Positions 35,675-44,212 are shown, numbered from the stretch's first letter. The stretch is 64,000 bases of DNA from an uncultured Flavobacteriaceae bacterium (GCA_947500435.1 CANMRV010000005.1:575492-639491); one strand, 5' to 3'. The notes: a model not told the origin generated them from the letters alone. A program made the numbers and translations.

Positions 35675-35917
35675 TGTAGGTGTCTTTGGGGTTAGAGTAG
35701 CCTTATGGCTTTAAAGCAGCAACTGCGCGCAAGCTTTTGTCTATAGTTCAAACGTAGGTATTGAGTAGATATTTTGTGGATATGGGGACTTGTTAAAGTG
35801 CAAATGATACCATATCAAATTCACTAAATAGAAGATACACGGGTTAAGTAACTGGTACAACAAACAATACATATCGTTATCACACGTTATTTCTATCAGT
35901 CCAAAAAAACCAAACCA

Positions 35918-36805
35918 ATGAAAAACCTACTAGCACTCCTAATAATCGTATGCACTATAATTTCTTGTAGTAAAATCGATACTCCCAATGTAATTGATAT
36001 CATTAATGAAGATGATCCTTCTATCAGTATAGATTCGTCAAACGATACATCAACTGATTCGACTTCGGACGATGTCGCCATCTATGAAGCACCTTCATCT
36101 GGGGCTTATGTAACCTATATTTCACAAAATTCGGTGACGCTCAATGGTTTCATCAATCATGAGAGTAGAGCATTTCCAGAGGATGATTCTTTTAAAAGAG
36201 GATTTATATTCAGAGGTGTGGATGAAACAGATTCGAGTAATGACCAAATTATCGAACTTGAAGGGGAAATACCATATTTTACAGGTACCTATTCATTTGA
36301 TTATGCTATTGATGCTTTAGAACCGAATACGACCTATTACTATGCCACATACACCAAAAATGGTGATTCAGAAAAAAGTGATTGGGAATCATTTACTACT
36401 TCTGAAATGTCTTGTAATTACGATCAGGACAATTATTATAATAATGGTTTTGATTTTTGGAAAGATGCCTCGGTACAAATTACTGATGGGGAATGTTGTG
36501 GAGATGGAAGCATAGGTTTCAAATTTGGCTCTTGGCCCAATACCTTTGAGATTCGATTTAACGAAAAGGACGGTGGTTATCCACAAACAGGACAATATTT
36601 TGGAGTAGATTACGGATTTTCAGGTACTCATATTGAAAAAGACCTGGTACTTTCTACCAATCAAGTATGGATTGAATATCACTCTTCAACCGAAACAGAA
36701 CTATTTTTGGAAAATGATGGCGAAAGAATCACATTGACATTTTGTAATACAATATTACGAGATGGGTCTATTTTAGAAGGCAAGGTCTCTGTGGCTATTC
36801 CTTAG
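35918..36805 (+). CDS. Secreted lipoprotein with fibronectin III-like segment
   Basis: A 295-residue lipoprotein (signal ending IISC, C17) with a low-complexity D/S/T linker (about 22-55), a fibronectin III-like segment (YVTYISQNSVTLNGFI, LEPNTTYYYATYTKNG, FTTSEMSC) and a C-terminal beta domain of unknown family. Likely a surface protein; function unknown. Confidence 0.75.
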   Translation: MKNLLALLIIVCTIISCSKIDTPNVIDIINEDDPSISIDSSNDTSTDSTSDDVAIYEAPSSGAYVTYISQNSVTLNGFINHESRAFPEDDSFKRGFIFRGVDETDSSNDQIIELEGEIPYFTGTYSFDYAIDALEPNTTYYYATYTKNGDSEKSDWESFTTSEMSCNYDQDNYYNNGFDFWKDASVQITDGECCGDGSIGFKFGSWPNTFEIRFNEKDGGYPQTGQYFGVDYGFSGTHIEKDLVLSTNQVWIEYHSSTETELFLENDGERITLTFCNTILRDGSILEGKVSVAIP

Positions 36806-36924
36806 AGTGTCATGTTTTTAGTTTAATCATATCCAACATTCTGGCATAAAATTTCGATGAGGGTTCATACCTAGCCCGGTGCTTCTGATTGGTGAGGTGA
36901 TAGGAATCAGGAGCTTTTTGGTTT

Positions 36925-37755
36925 TCACTCTTCCGAGACGGGCACCGGTGTGGTGGGCAGTGTATCTAAATGCTTTTGGTGCGCTTCCACTTCCCACAAA
37001 TAGATTTCATTTAGGTATTCATTGTAGTGGTCTTGTCTTTTGTAGACGAAGTGCTTTTGCGTTAATTCCAAGTGGTTTTTGGCCTTTTCTATATCACCTA
37101 ATTTTTCATAAGTTTTGGCCAGACCAAAATGTGCTTCACATATTTGTTCTGACTGTGCCAATGCTCTGTTGAATTCTGAAATAGCTTTTTCATAATTACC
37201 AAGTTCATATTCACAAAGACCCAGGAAAACAAAGGTCTGAACGTCCGCCCAGTCCTCTCCGTTGTTTTCGATTGTACGATTGAAGCATTCAATCGCTTTT
37301 TTATAGTTCTTCTTTCCAAAGTAACATTCTCCACGGAGAAAATCGATGTCTTCACCCCAAGGAGCATCTACCACTCCTGGTGTCAAGCTATCCAATCTAT
37401 CAAAATCGGCCAAGGCATCATCATATGCCCGTAACTTGCCTAATTTCATCCATCCTCGGTAGCCTAAGTGTTGTGCAGGATTTAGCTCAACGGCCCGATC
37501 TAAGAGTTCAAAGCCTTTGGCAAAATTTCCATATTTGTTCCAGGCTACCGATTGTTCAAAAAAGACATCGGAATATTCTGGATGCTGCCATTTCAATAGA
37601 TTGAACATTTTTTGTGAAAACAAAGAACCCTGAGGTCCTGCCAATTTAAAACGTGTTTCTTTTGGGGCTAGAAAAATAAAATAAGTCATGCCTAAAATGA
37701 ATATCGTAAAAATGGACGAAAACAGGATTTTCAATATTTTGATGAACAGTTTCAT
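36925..37755 (-). CDS. TPR-repeat membrane protein
   Basis: A 276-residue protein with an N-terminal membrane helix (about 9-30) and at least five TPR units: QHLGYRGWMKLGKLRAYDDAL, GECYFGKKNYKKAIECFNRT, GLCEYELGNYEKAISEFNRA and AHFGLAKTYEKLGDIEKAKNHL are the clearest. Probably a scaffold facing outward from the inner membrane. The next gene upstream ends four bases before its start, so they are likely an operon. Confidence 0.82.
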   Translation of the reverse strand: MKLFIKILKILFSSIFTIFILGMTYFIFLAPKETRFKLAGPQGSLFSQKMFNLLKWQHPEYSDVFFEQSVAWNKYGNFAKGFELLDRAVELNPAQHLGYRGWMKLGKLRAYDDALADFDRLDSLTPGVVDAPWGEDIDFLRGECYFGKKNYKKAIECFNRTIENNGEDWADVQTFVFLGLCEYELGNYEKAISEFNRALAQSEQICEAHFGLAKTYEKLGDIEKAKNHLELTQKHFVYKRQDHYNEYLNEIYLWEVEAHQKHLDTLPTTPVPVSEE

Positions 37756-37758
37756 AGG

Positions 37759-38313
37759 CTAAAAAATATCAGTCACACGACCTTTCTCTATTTTGAAGTT
37801 GATATAGTAATAACTATCATACGTTTTTTCGGTAAAGCCTCCTGCCTGCCAGCCATCCAATTCACTGACCAACTTGATTAAAGCGTCAACTTGCGATTTA
37901 TCAAAATCGGTAGCTTTGATATCTTTATCGGTTCCTTTTGCCCTGAACAGACCAATTTCGCCATTACAGTTGACTATGAAACGAATAGCGATATTCCCAT
38001 CTTTTTCTCCAAAAGAGATTTGGTCTTTTTCAATCCCCGGTAAAAATTGTTGTTTGATGGCTCTTTTCCCCCCAGAATACGCGGTTGAAATATTATAGTA
38101 TTGAAAAATTCTATCTGGATTACAAATACTAAGTTCCTCTTTGTCTACGGACATGTCATATTCAATAGGTTCAATAAAATTAGAAACCCAGTTGTTAAGA
38201 ATCACATATGTGCCAATGGCTAAGATGCCCGAAATGAGTAAATAAATGTTCCAAAAGTTTTTCAAGTTTTTTTGTTTTATTGGTTCAATTCGCCCGTCGC
38301 ATCCGGCAAGCAC
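37759..38313 (-). CDS. Membrane protein with TonB C-terminal-like domain
   Basis: Up to 184 residues, with one membrane helix (about 23-40) and a C-terminal part resembling a TonB C-terminal fold (IAIRFIVNCNGEIGLFR, LVSELDGWQAG). The ATG at 38313 lies in repeat-like DNA; a TTG at 38265 (LKNFWNIYLLISG) is an alternative start that would still keep the helix. It is coupled with the TPR gene. Function unknown. Confidence 0.65.
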   Translation of the reverse strand: MLAGCDGRIEPIKQKNLKNFWNIYLLISGILAIGTYVILNNWVSNFIEPIEYDMSVDKEELSICNPDRIFQYYNISTAYSGGKRAIKQQFLPGIEKDQISFGEKDGNIAIRFIVNCNGEIGLFRAKGTDKDIKATDFDKSQVDALIKLVSELDGWQAGGFTEKTYDSYYYINFKIEKGRVTDIF

Positions 38314-38327
38314 TAATATGATTCACT

Positions 38328-38430
38328 AGTCGCACCTGTCCGCCTTTTTTGGACGGAGACGAGTGCCAGTAGGGTTTTTAGGTTTAATTGCTTACTCGGT
38401 ATGCCACTAGTCACAGACTAGCGGTAGCGG
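38328..38430. repeat. GACGAG-type and ACTAGTCAC-type intergenic repeats
   Basis: CACTAGTCGCACCTGTCCGCC...GGACGGAGACGAGTGCCAG (38328-38372) recurs near 41368 and, diverged, near 46125. TTGCTTACTCGGTATGCCACTAG...GCGGTAGCGGGGGGG (about 38389-38435) recurs at about 48058-48105. They mark the left edge of the minus-strand island. Confidence 0.6.
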
Positions 38431-38433
38431 GGG

Positions 38434-38448
38434 GGCTTTGTTGGTAGC
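38434..38448. repeat. Cassette-boundary motif (GGCTTTGTTGGTAGC)
   Basis: On the minus strand this reads GCTACCAACAAAGCC, 19 bases after the stop of the lipoprotein gene at 38467. It resembles GGGTACAACAAAGCC after the 40800 gene and the GCCCAACAA-type ends found after other genes of the island. Confidence 0.45.
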
Positions 38449-38466
38449 AGTTTTTATGCGTTCAAC

Positions 38467-38892
38467 CTAAAATTTCACTTCGATTATAAACCCAGATGCA
38501 CCTGCTGATTTTTGGTAATTACCCCAATTAAGCGAATCCAAAATTTTATCCCCTTTGTGCAGGACTAACGAGTCCATTTTAGACAGTCTCCGAAAATTGT
38601 CAGGGCTATCTAATACTTTTGGAATTTCTTCAAAAAGCAGCGAAAATATCAAATCACTTTCACTTTTATTCTCCTTAATGATTTGATTAAGATTAAATCG
38701 ATACAAACTTGTGTTATCTACTTTTGCTAAAATCCGTTTTGTAGAAATATTGTTTTTCAAATCTTTCTCAATATAGTATTTAACCGTTCCATATTCCGTT
38801 TTCTCTTTTGTGATTAGTTCCTTATTCACATTACAAGAAACAAATAGAAAGGATAAATAAAATGCTACTAAGACTAATTGATTTCTTTTCAT
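38467..38892 (-). CDS. Small hypothetical lipoprotein
   Basis: A 141-residue lipoprotein (signal ending FVSC, C20). The rest is mixed alpha/beta with no recognised domain (YGTVKYYIEKDLKN, LIFSLLFEEIPKVLD). First gene of the minus-strand island. An IS1182-type element is inserted 26 bases upstream of its start codon, which may have cut its promoter. Confidence 0.65.
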   Translation of the reverse strand: MKRNQLVLVAFYLSFLFVSCNVNKELITKEKTEYGTVKYYIEKDLKNNISTKRILAKVDNTSLYRFNLNQIIKENKSESDLIFSLLFEEIPKVLDSPDNFRRLSKMDSLVLHKGDKILDSLNWGNYQKSAGASGFIIEVKF

Positions 38893-38917
38893 TTTAAATT
38901 GCTGCCAACGGGAGTCT

Positions 38918-40579
38918 GCGCAGAAACCCTGTTTTGAATAAAAATAAGTGATTGGTTTTGATTTATAGAGATGTGCGGTGTGTTTTACGGATGATTTTTT
39001 TGTGTATAGAATAAGTTAGTTTGAAAAATAAAGTGGCATGCAATGGCGGGAAAGGAGCCTAATAGGCCGGATAATTTAAGTTCAAGCTGCTTCAGCCTGT
39101 TTTTGAGCTCTTTTGGGTCAAGGATCGAAACGATCCTTGTGAGATTATAACATATCATGATCAGGTTCACTTCCGAGAGCACGTTGTTTTTCCCTCTCAT
39201 CAAGGTGTGGGTAAAACCCCATTGTCTTTTTAGTGTCCCGAACTGGTGTTCGGTAATCTGTTGCCTTAATCTGTAGTAATCGGGATTTTGTTCTACCCTT
39301 TTTTGGTTTTCCTCCAATGCCTCTTGATAAATGGAACGTTCTATAAATCGGCCGTTTTTGTTTCTGGTACACAGGTGCCTTACAGGGCATGTTTCGCAAG
39401 CTTTCCTGTTCTTGTAATGTTTGACCTTGTGGCCGGCCTTGTCGTAAACGGTCCCGTTGGTCGTTAATCTTTGGCCGTCGGGACAGGTATAGGTGTCCTG
39501 GTCTGCGTCGTATTGGAAATCGATTATGGAATAGAGCCCGTTGTGCTGTGAGGAATGTACTTTGGGCGAGGAGAAGGGTGTTATCCCGTTCTCGGTACAT
39601 TTTTCCAGATGCTTTGCCGTGGTATATCCTTTATCGGTAAGCGTTTTCATATGCTCGACGCCCAGAAGTTGTTTTGCGTCCAGCGCCATTGGCGAGAGGG
39701 CGTGGGTGTCGTTTACGGTGCCCGTATCGTTGTTGACGAAGAGTTTGTGTTTTGCGTCGCAGCCTGCCTGTACGTTGTAGCCCACGTTTACGATGTTGCG
39801 GTGTAGTACCACGGCTCTTGCATCGGGATCGGTAAGGCTGATCTGTCTTTCCCCGCTTTCCCGTAACTGTTTTTCTATGTTGTTGTATCTCTCCTTTTTG
39901 GATTTCTGATAGGCGATTTTTTCTTGGACCGCCTCTTGGTCCATATCATCGTCCCCCTGGTCCAACTGCTCTTGGTACTCTTGGATCTTGCCGTCGATAT
40001 AATCGATGTGGCGGTCCAGTTTTTTTTGGTTGAAGTTGTTCTTCAGGGCGTTCTGTGCCCTTATCTTGAACGAATCGATTGCGATGGTCGCCCCTTCGAT
40101 GAGTTCCCAGTCCCTGAGCAGTACCACAAAGTGCCTGAAGGCTTTCTTGAACGCCCCTGCATTGTCCTTTCTGAAATAGGCGATCTTTCTGGCCGAAGGC
40201 CTGAGGCCCTTTAATAGCCAGATGACCTCTAAGTTGACCTTGCAGGCATGTTCCAATTGGCGCGAGGAGCGTAGTTTGTTCTTATAACCGTAGAGATAGA
40301 GTTTGAGCATGTCGGAAGAACGATAAGGTGGCCTGCCTTGACTGTTTAGGACATCCTTGAAGCCCAGTTCCGGCATTGGAAGGATATCTACGAACATGTC
40401 CACTATCCGCGCCCAAGAATCGGGAGCCAGAGAGGATTCGAAATCAATCATGACCAGTTGGTCCCTGTTAAAACCTGTGATAAAATCCATACTATTAAGA
40501 TAATAGATATCAGGACGTTATGGCTCAAGGAAGGTAAAGGGTAATCAACAAAGTTATTAAGAAGCGTAGGTTATTGCGC
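38918..40579 (-). mobile_element. IS1182-family insertion sequence
   Basis: 1662 bp with imperfect terminal inverted repeats (GCGCAGAAACC at 38918; GCGCAATAACC read inward from 40579), flanked on both sides by AGTCT (38913-38917 and 40580-40584), a probable 5-bp target duplication. It contains one intact transposase gene. Removing it rejoins the palindromic boundary of the neighbouring cassette. Confidence 0.75.
38985..40490 (-). CDS. IS1182-family transposase
   Basis: A 501-residue DDE transposase, apparently intact. N-terminal domain with GRPPYRSSDMLKLYLYGYKN (about 52-71), then the catalytic part with ATIAIDSFKIRAQN, a coiled-coil-like insertion rich in Q, K and E (about 165-215), SLTDPDAR, GYNVQAGCDAKHKL, and a CxxC...C cluster (CETCPVRHLC). 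The last region EHQFGTLKRQWGFTHTLMRG carries the final acidic residue context. No frameshift seen, so the element could be active. Confidence 0.92.
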   Translation of the reverse strand: MDFITGFNRDQLVMIDFESSLAPDSWARIVDMFVDILPMPELGFKDVLNSQGRPPYRSSDMLKLYLYGYKNKLRSSRQLEHACKVNLEVIWLLKGLRPSARKIAYFRKDNAGAFKKAFRHFVVLLRDWELIEGATIAIDSFKIRAQNALKNNFNQKKLDRHIDYIDGKIQEYQEQLDQGDDDMDQEAVQEKIAYQKSKKERYNNIEKQLRESGERQISLTDPDARAVVLHRNIVNVGYNVQAGCDAKHKLFVNNDTGTVNDTHALSPMALDAKQLLGVEHMKTLTDKGYTTAKHLEKCTENGITPFSSPKVHSSQHNGLYSIIDFQYDADQDTYTCPDGQRLTTNGTVYDKAGHKVKHYKNRKACETCPVRHLCTRNKNGRFIERSIYQEALEENQKRVEQNPDYYRLRQQITEHQFGTLKRQWGFTHTLMRGKNNVLSEVNLIMICYNLTRIVSILDPKELKNRLKQLELKLSGLLGSFPAIACHFIFQTNLFYTQKNHP

Positions 40580-40592
40580 AGTCTGACGGTTC

Positions 40593-40767
40593 GGCTAAGC
40601 GTAGTGCGGTAGTAAGGAAACTTTTCGTTTCCGTCTGCGCACGAAGCTAAAGCTTTTGCTTTTGCTTTTTCTTTTTTTTGTCCAAAGCTAAATCCATAAG
40701 ATTTAGCGACATTATAAATATACACAGACCTTTCTGTTTTGCCCAAAAGTCCGCATTACGTTTAGGC
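40593..40767. repeat. Cassette-boundary palindrome (interrupted by the IS)
   Basis: GGCTAAGCGTAGTGCGG (40593-40609) and CCGCATTACGTTTAGGC (40751-40767) are inverted copies (14 of 17). Outside them lie GCCAACGGG (38903, now separated by the IS) and TTGTTGTACCC (40769-40779). The 140 bases between contain A/T-rich DNA and an AAGCTTTTGCTTTTGC run but no credible gene. Confidence 0.65.
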
Positions 40768-40799
40768 TTTGTTGTACCCAGTTTTTATTCCGCTATTCT

Positions 40800-41255
40800 T
40801 TATTTACTATCCTCAATTCGTTTCTCAAATTTTGGGTTCAGTTCGATTCCACTTATAAATTCGGATTCAAAACTCCCAACCGTTATAAATTCAAAGTTTA
40901 CAGAGAAGAAATGCTTTAATCCGTTTTGTTTTAAAATTAGATTCCGATTCTTTTCAGGTAATTTTTCCATTTCTAGAGTGTCCGAAATTGGTTTTTCGAA
41001 TTGGTAAATCCGCAATTGATTTGTATTCAATTCGAGTATTTTTTTCAGTCCACTCAAATCAGTTTGTACATCCATTTCCATTTGACGAACAGATAGATTT
41101 TTGAATTCAGCTCCGTTTTGAGTTTTTAAATCCGTTTTCCACCATTCAATTGCTTGATTCGGCATAAATTTGTGGATGAAGATAGAATCTAAGTCCTTGT
41201 CAAAAAGCTCCCAAATTTCTTGATTAGATTCTATTTCGAATGTGAGTTCTTGCAT
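40800..41255 (-). CDS. Hypothetical protein (151 residues)
   Basis: A soluble protein beginning MQELTFEIESNQEIWELFDKD, with no signal, membrane segment or known motif. The frame reaches 41351, but the upstream part crosses a repeat element (41271-41412), so ATG 41255 is preferred. It forms a one-gene block between two boundary palindromes. Confidence 0.6.
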   Translation of the reverse strand: MQELTFEIESNQEIWELFDKDLDSIFIHKFMPNQAIEWWKTDLKTQNGAEFKNLSVRQMEMDVQTDLSGLKKILELNTNQLRIYQFEKPISDTLEMEKLPEKNRNLILKQNGLKHFFSVNFEFITVGSFESEFISGIELNPKFEKRIEDSK

Positions 41256-41270
41256 TTTTTTAAATTGGGT

Positions 41271-41412
41271 ACAACAATATGATAAACACATCAGTGTGTT
41301 TATCTTTTTTTTATGAGTATTCAAATTTAACATTTCAATGTTGCTAGACAAAACCTACTTAGTCAATCGTCGCACCTGTCCGCCTTTTTTTGGCGGAGAC
41401 GAGCGCCAGCGG
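41271..41412. repeat. 142-bp repeat, copy 1
   Basis: Starts ACAACAATAT, includes the palindrome ATAAACACAtcagTGTGTTTAT, AATTTAACATTTCAATG, ACAAAACCTACTTAGTCA and ends GAGACGAGCGCCAGCGG. A second copy in the same orientation is at 46031-46171. It lies directly upstream of the 151-residue gene. Confidence 0.8.
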
Positions 41413-41446
41413 GGGGAACTACATTTCAAAAGCAATCTATAAAATA

Positions 41447-41492
41447 AAAAGTAATAGCGATTTGAATAAAAACTCAAATCGCTATTACTTTT
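41447..41492 (-). terminator. Strong hairpin terminator after the SRPBCC genes
   Basis: A perfect 19-bp stem, AAAAGTAATAGCGATTTGA (41447-41465) with its complement at 41474-41492, 8-base loop, with flanking A/T tails. It lies 22 bases after the stop of the gene at 41514 and could act in both directions. Confidence 0.75.
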
Positions 41493-41513
41493 ATACGTTG
41501 TTAGGTACCGGCG

Positions 41514-41996
41514 TTATTTCACCAATTTAATTATGTTTTCGACCATTTCTACTCTTGCAGTCGTTAAGAAACTACTGAATTGCTCGTTAGTCATATTAGG
41601 GTTTTCAATAAATTCAAAGTTTGATGTCCAAACAATCATTGATTTATTGTAGCCCAAATCAACTACTTTAATCGTGTTGTTCATGTTTTTTGCAGGAACG
41701 CCTTCAATCACTTGGTAAGAATACGTTCTGGTTTCATCATTAAATCCTGTAATCTTTTCTTTGAAATGACCCTTCCCATCTGCGGAAGTGCAAACTCTTT
41801 CGCCACCAACATTCTTTGGTCCTTTCCATTGTACTTTAGACACAAAAGATGATAACTCATCAATATTGTCCATTTTTCGAATTTGTTCCCATACGTCGTC
41901 TGCGGAACTTTCTATTTCAGTAACCAAAGGGGTTTGTGCTTGTAATATGTTCAATGTTGAAATAATTACGGTACATAAAATTGCTATTTTTTTCAT
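41514..41996 (-). CDS. SRPBCC-fold secreted protein
   Basis: A 160-residue protein with a Sec signal (ILCTVIISTLNILQAQ) and a START/polyketide-cyclase-like helix-grip domain: VTEIESSADDVWEQIRKMDNIDE, VQWKGPKNVGGERVCTSADGKG, TYSYQVIEG. Third of three related genes in a row; 39 bases after the second, so probably co-transcribed from the ECF promoter upstream of it. Ligand unknown. Confidence 0.8.
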   Translation of the reverse strand: MKKIAILCTVIISTLNILQAQTPLVTEIESSADDVWEQIRKMDNIDELSSFVSKVQWKGPKNVGGERVCTSADGKGHFKEKITGFNDETRTYSYQVIEGVPAKNMNNTIKVVDLGYNKSMIVWTSNFEFIENPNMTNEQFSSFLTTARVEMVENIIKLVK

Positions 41997-42035
41997 AGTA
42001 TTAAAATTTAAGATATTAATAAAGACCTGTTTAGT

Positions 42036-42641
42036 TTATGATTTTATTACGGTAGCTTTAGGGTACTTTTTCTTGATTTCTTTGTATTTATTAGTACCTC
42101 CAGTAACGCGTTCACCGGTTTCTACATAGTGCTTTAGTCCGACCAGAGTTCCGGACAGTTGTTTTTTGAATCCTCCTTTTGCTAGCATTCCAAGAAAAGC
42201 TGGTTTGGTTCTAAATTGAAACTCGTAGGATGCTGTTGATGTACCATCACCATTATCTTTTACGCTATAAAATGCTTGTGAATTGTCAAAGTTCAAAGGA
42301 AGTTTTGCACCGTCAATAACCACATTGCGCATTAGCATATTTTCATTATCAATTTCAGAAATACGTTCTTTAGACCATTGTGTTCCTTTCGCATTAAAAT
42401 TACATTTGCGTTCTGCTCCTAATTCTCCCTTTAAAGAATTATTTGTGTATGTTGATGTATAGATATATGGTGAGAAATTAGATATCTCTCCATAGTCTAA
42501 AACCATTGCTTCCCAAACACGTTCGGCGGTTGCGTTTATTTTCATTTCTACTTTAACTGTACGGAATTTCTTTTCCATACTTTGAGCCGATGCATTAAGG
42601 CTCATTAGACTTATTAGTGCGATTGAGAATATTGATTTCAT
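42036..42641 (-). CDS. SRPBCC-fold secreted protein
   Basis: A 201-residue protein: Sec signal (MKSIFSIALISLMSLNASAQ) and a helix-grip domain (VEMKINATAERVWEAMV, GAERKCNFNAKGTQWSKERI, SYEFQFRTKP). The frame is open to 42779, but that part overlaps the preceding gene and an ECF promoter site at 42679-42710, so the start is at 42641 (or 42653). Second of the three SRPBCC genes. Confidence 0.8.
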   Translation of the reverse strand: MKSIFSIALISLMSLNASAQSMEKKFRTVKVEMKINATAERVWEAMVLDYGEISNFSPYIYTSTYTNNSLKGELGAERKCNFNAKGTQWSKERISEIDNENMLMRNVVIDGAKLPLNFDNSQAFYSVKDNGDGTSTASYEFQFRTKPAFLGMLAKGGFKKQLSGTLVGLKHYVETGERVTGGTNKYKEIKKKYPKATVIKS

Positions 42642-42678
42642 TGTGACTGTCATAGTTTGAATTTTTAAGTGCCATTCC

Positions 42679-42710
42679 TTTGATACGGTATTTGAATTGG
42701 TGTTACAAAA
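42679..42710 (-). promoter_or_regulatory. ECF promoter TTTTGTAACA-N15-TATCAAA
   Basis: Minus strand: TTTTGTAACA (42701-42710), 15 bases, TATCAAA (42679-42685), 38 bases before the start at 42641. Identical in both boxes and in spacing to sites before the gene at 43215 and the sigma gene at 44212. Confidence 0.75.
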
Positions 42711-42711
42711 C

Positions 42712-43215
42712 CTAAGCAGCTTTCTTCGCCAATTTTTCCAATTCATTGGCTTTGTTTTCACTGGGATTTCCTGTTTCAATAAAGTGTTTCAAATCATTTG
42801 GGATGTGAACAAGTTGCTTTTTCAGTTGCATCTTCATCATTGGATTCATTATGCTACCTACTAAGCCTTTGGTTTTTACGATTAGATGCATGTTCACTTT
42901 AGTCTTATCGGAACTTATTTTGGTCAGTTGCCAATTATTGATTGCCGTATCTACAAAAAATGGGAACCCTTCAATGACTTCGTATTCAAGTATATGATTG
43001 TTTGAATCAAATTTTCTGATGACTTCTTTAATTTTGCCCGATGGCAATTCACAGGCTCTATTATTTGAGGGTGCCCCATTAATTATTGGTGGGCCAAAAG
43101 CGTTAGAATGATTTATACCTGATGCCCATTTATAAGCATCACCAAATTGATGTCCCAATACGTCCCAAACCGCTTCTATTGGTTTGTTAATGATAATTTC
43201 TTCTTTAAATTCCAT
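42712..43215 (-). CDS. SRPBCC-fold cytoplasmic protein
   Basis: A 167-residue helix-grip protein without signal peptide: FKEEIIINKPIEAVWDVLGHQFGDAYKWASGI, ELPSGKIKEVIRKFD, VNMHLIVKTKGLVGSIMNPMMK. It resembles polyketide cyclase/dehydrase-type SRPBCC proteins. First of the trio downstream of the ECF sigma gene; it has its own copy of the ECF promoter. Confidence 0.8.
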   Translation of the reverse strand: MEFKEEIIINKPIEAVWDVLGHQFGDAYKWASGINHSNAFGPPIINGAPSNNRACELPSGKIKEVIRKFDSNNHILEYEVIEGFPFFVDTAINNWQLTKISSDKTKVNMHLIVKTKGLVGSIMNPMMKMQLKKQLVHIPNDLKHFIETGNPSENKANELEKLAKKAA

Positions 43216-43242
43216 GTCAATAAATTTTATATGATTTACTGT

Positions 43243-43274
43243 TTTGATACATGAATACGTAATGTGTTACAAAA
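43243..43274 (-). promoter_or_regulatory. ECF promoter TTTTGTAACA-N15-TATCAAA
   Basis: Minus strand: TTTTGTAACA (43265-43274), 15 bases, TATCAAA (43243-43249), 28 bases before the start at 43215. Confidence 0.75.
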
Positions 43275-43276
43275 CC

Positions 43277-43310
43277 AAAAAAGGTCACTTCCTTTAGAAG
43301 TGACCTTTTT
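43277..43310 (-). terminator. Terminator after the ECF sigma gene
   Basis: Perfect 14-bp stem AAAAAGGTCACTTC (43278-43291) / GAAGTGACCTTTTT (43297-43310), 5-base loop, T run on the minus strand. It ends the sigma transcript just before the ECF promoter of the SRPBCC genes. Confidence 0.85.
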
Positions 43311-43339
43311 CATCTATTTAATTGAAATTTTAGATGAAT

Positions 43340-44212
43340 TTAGAACTTAAAATAACTTGAAAGTTTATCATTATGTATAAGTTCTTTAATGATGGTATCC
43401 TTATCAAAATCATCTTTAATGGGATGTTCTTGAAATAATTTTGTGTAGGTTGTAGTAAAATCATCTAATGCTTCTTCGTGGTTTTCTTCAGCGAAATCTT
43501 TTACTTTAGTTTTTGTTTTAATATTGAAGAGCATTTTTTTCTCATCTAAAACGCCCATTTTCTTTAAAGCTTTTGCTTTTTTTGGGCATCGACAAGGATT
43601 TTCTTTATTTACGAGACCACATTTGTTGTTCATATAGTTAAATAAATCTTTACGCGCTCTGTGAAGTTTTATCCTAAAATTTTGGGGACTTATTTCAAAA
43701 ATATCCCCTCCAAGTTTATGGTCAATTCCAAAACTTGCTCCAAGAATGAATATTAATCGCTGTTCTCTATTAAGACACATAATCATTCCACTCATACATT
43801 GAATCTGCATTTCTTTTGATAGTTCTTGATAGTTTATTTCATCTTCAATGCTCAATTCCGGATTTGGAACTTGGTCTAAACGTTTTCCATAATCATCAAA
43901 GTCAGAAAATTGTGTTTCACCTTTTCTTCTTTTCGATTGTAAAAACTCATTAACAACGATACGGTATAACCAAGTTCTAAATTTACTTTTAAAATTAAAT
44001 TGTCCTAATTTGGTTATGACTTTAATAAGAACTTCTTGAGTCAAATCCTGCGCATCAATAGAATTGTGACACATTTTCCAAGCCACATTGTAAATGAATG
44101 GTTGATGAAAACGTATTATTTCATTTAAAGATTCTTTGTTGCCATCTATAGCCTGTTTTACAAGATTTTGTTGTTCTGTATCCGAATATGATTTACTAAA
44201 AGGGAATTCCAT
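43340..44212 (-). CDS. ECF-like sigma factor with C-terminal extension
   Basis: A 290-residue sigma factor. Region 2 is at about 18-95 (FIYNVAWKMCHNSIDAQDLTQEVLIK, FRTWLYRIVVNEFLQSKRR) and region 4 at about 125-195 (LNREQRLIFILGASFGIDH, FEISPQNFRIKLHRARKDL). After region 4 an extra segment of about 95 residues begins with NKCGLVNKENPCRCPKK, a cluster of three cysteines that could bind metal, then a lysine/acid-rich helical tail. No anti-sigma gene is adjacent. It has its own promoter motif upstream. Confidence 0.88.
   Translation of the reverse strand: MEFPFSKSYSDTEQQNLVKQAIDGNKESLNEIIRFHQPFIYNVAWKMCHNSIDAQDLTQEVLIKVITKLGQFNFKSKFRTWLYRIVVNEFLQSKRRKGETQFSDFDDYGKRLDQVPNPELSIEDEINYQELSKEMQIQCMSGMIMCLNREQRLIFILGASFGIDHKLGGDIFEISPQNFRIKLHRARKDLFNYMNNKCGLVNKENPCRCPKKAKALKKMGVLDEKKMLFNIKTKTKVKDFAEENHEEALDDFTTTYTKLFQEHPIKDDFDKDTIIKELIHNDKLSSYFKF

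Larger units (their letters stand above)
41267..41509. repeat. Cassette-boundary palindrome, wide
   Basis: GGGTACAACAATAT (41267) and TTATACGTTGTTAGGTACC (41491-41509) are inverted versions of one end sequence (GGTACnTAACAAyrT). The space between holds the 142-bp repeat and a 19-bp perfect hairpin. Confidence 0.55.

Noticed and set aside
35725..35750. GCAAC...GTCT before the 35918 lipoprotein gene
   Set aside because: Spacing is not 17 bases and it lies about 170 bases upstream, so it does not fit the ECF pattern at the other three sites.
39145..39806. Several frames on both strands inside the transposase gene
   Set aside because: Shadows of a long, intact transposase frame with GC-richer codon use.
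40525..40746. 73-codon minus-strand frame between the IS and the 151-residue gene
   Set aside because: It runs through the end of the IS and a cassette palindrome and has a K/A repeat from AAGCAAAAGC-type sequence; no sign of selection.
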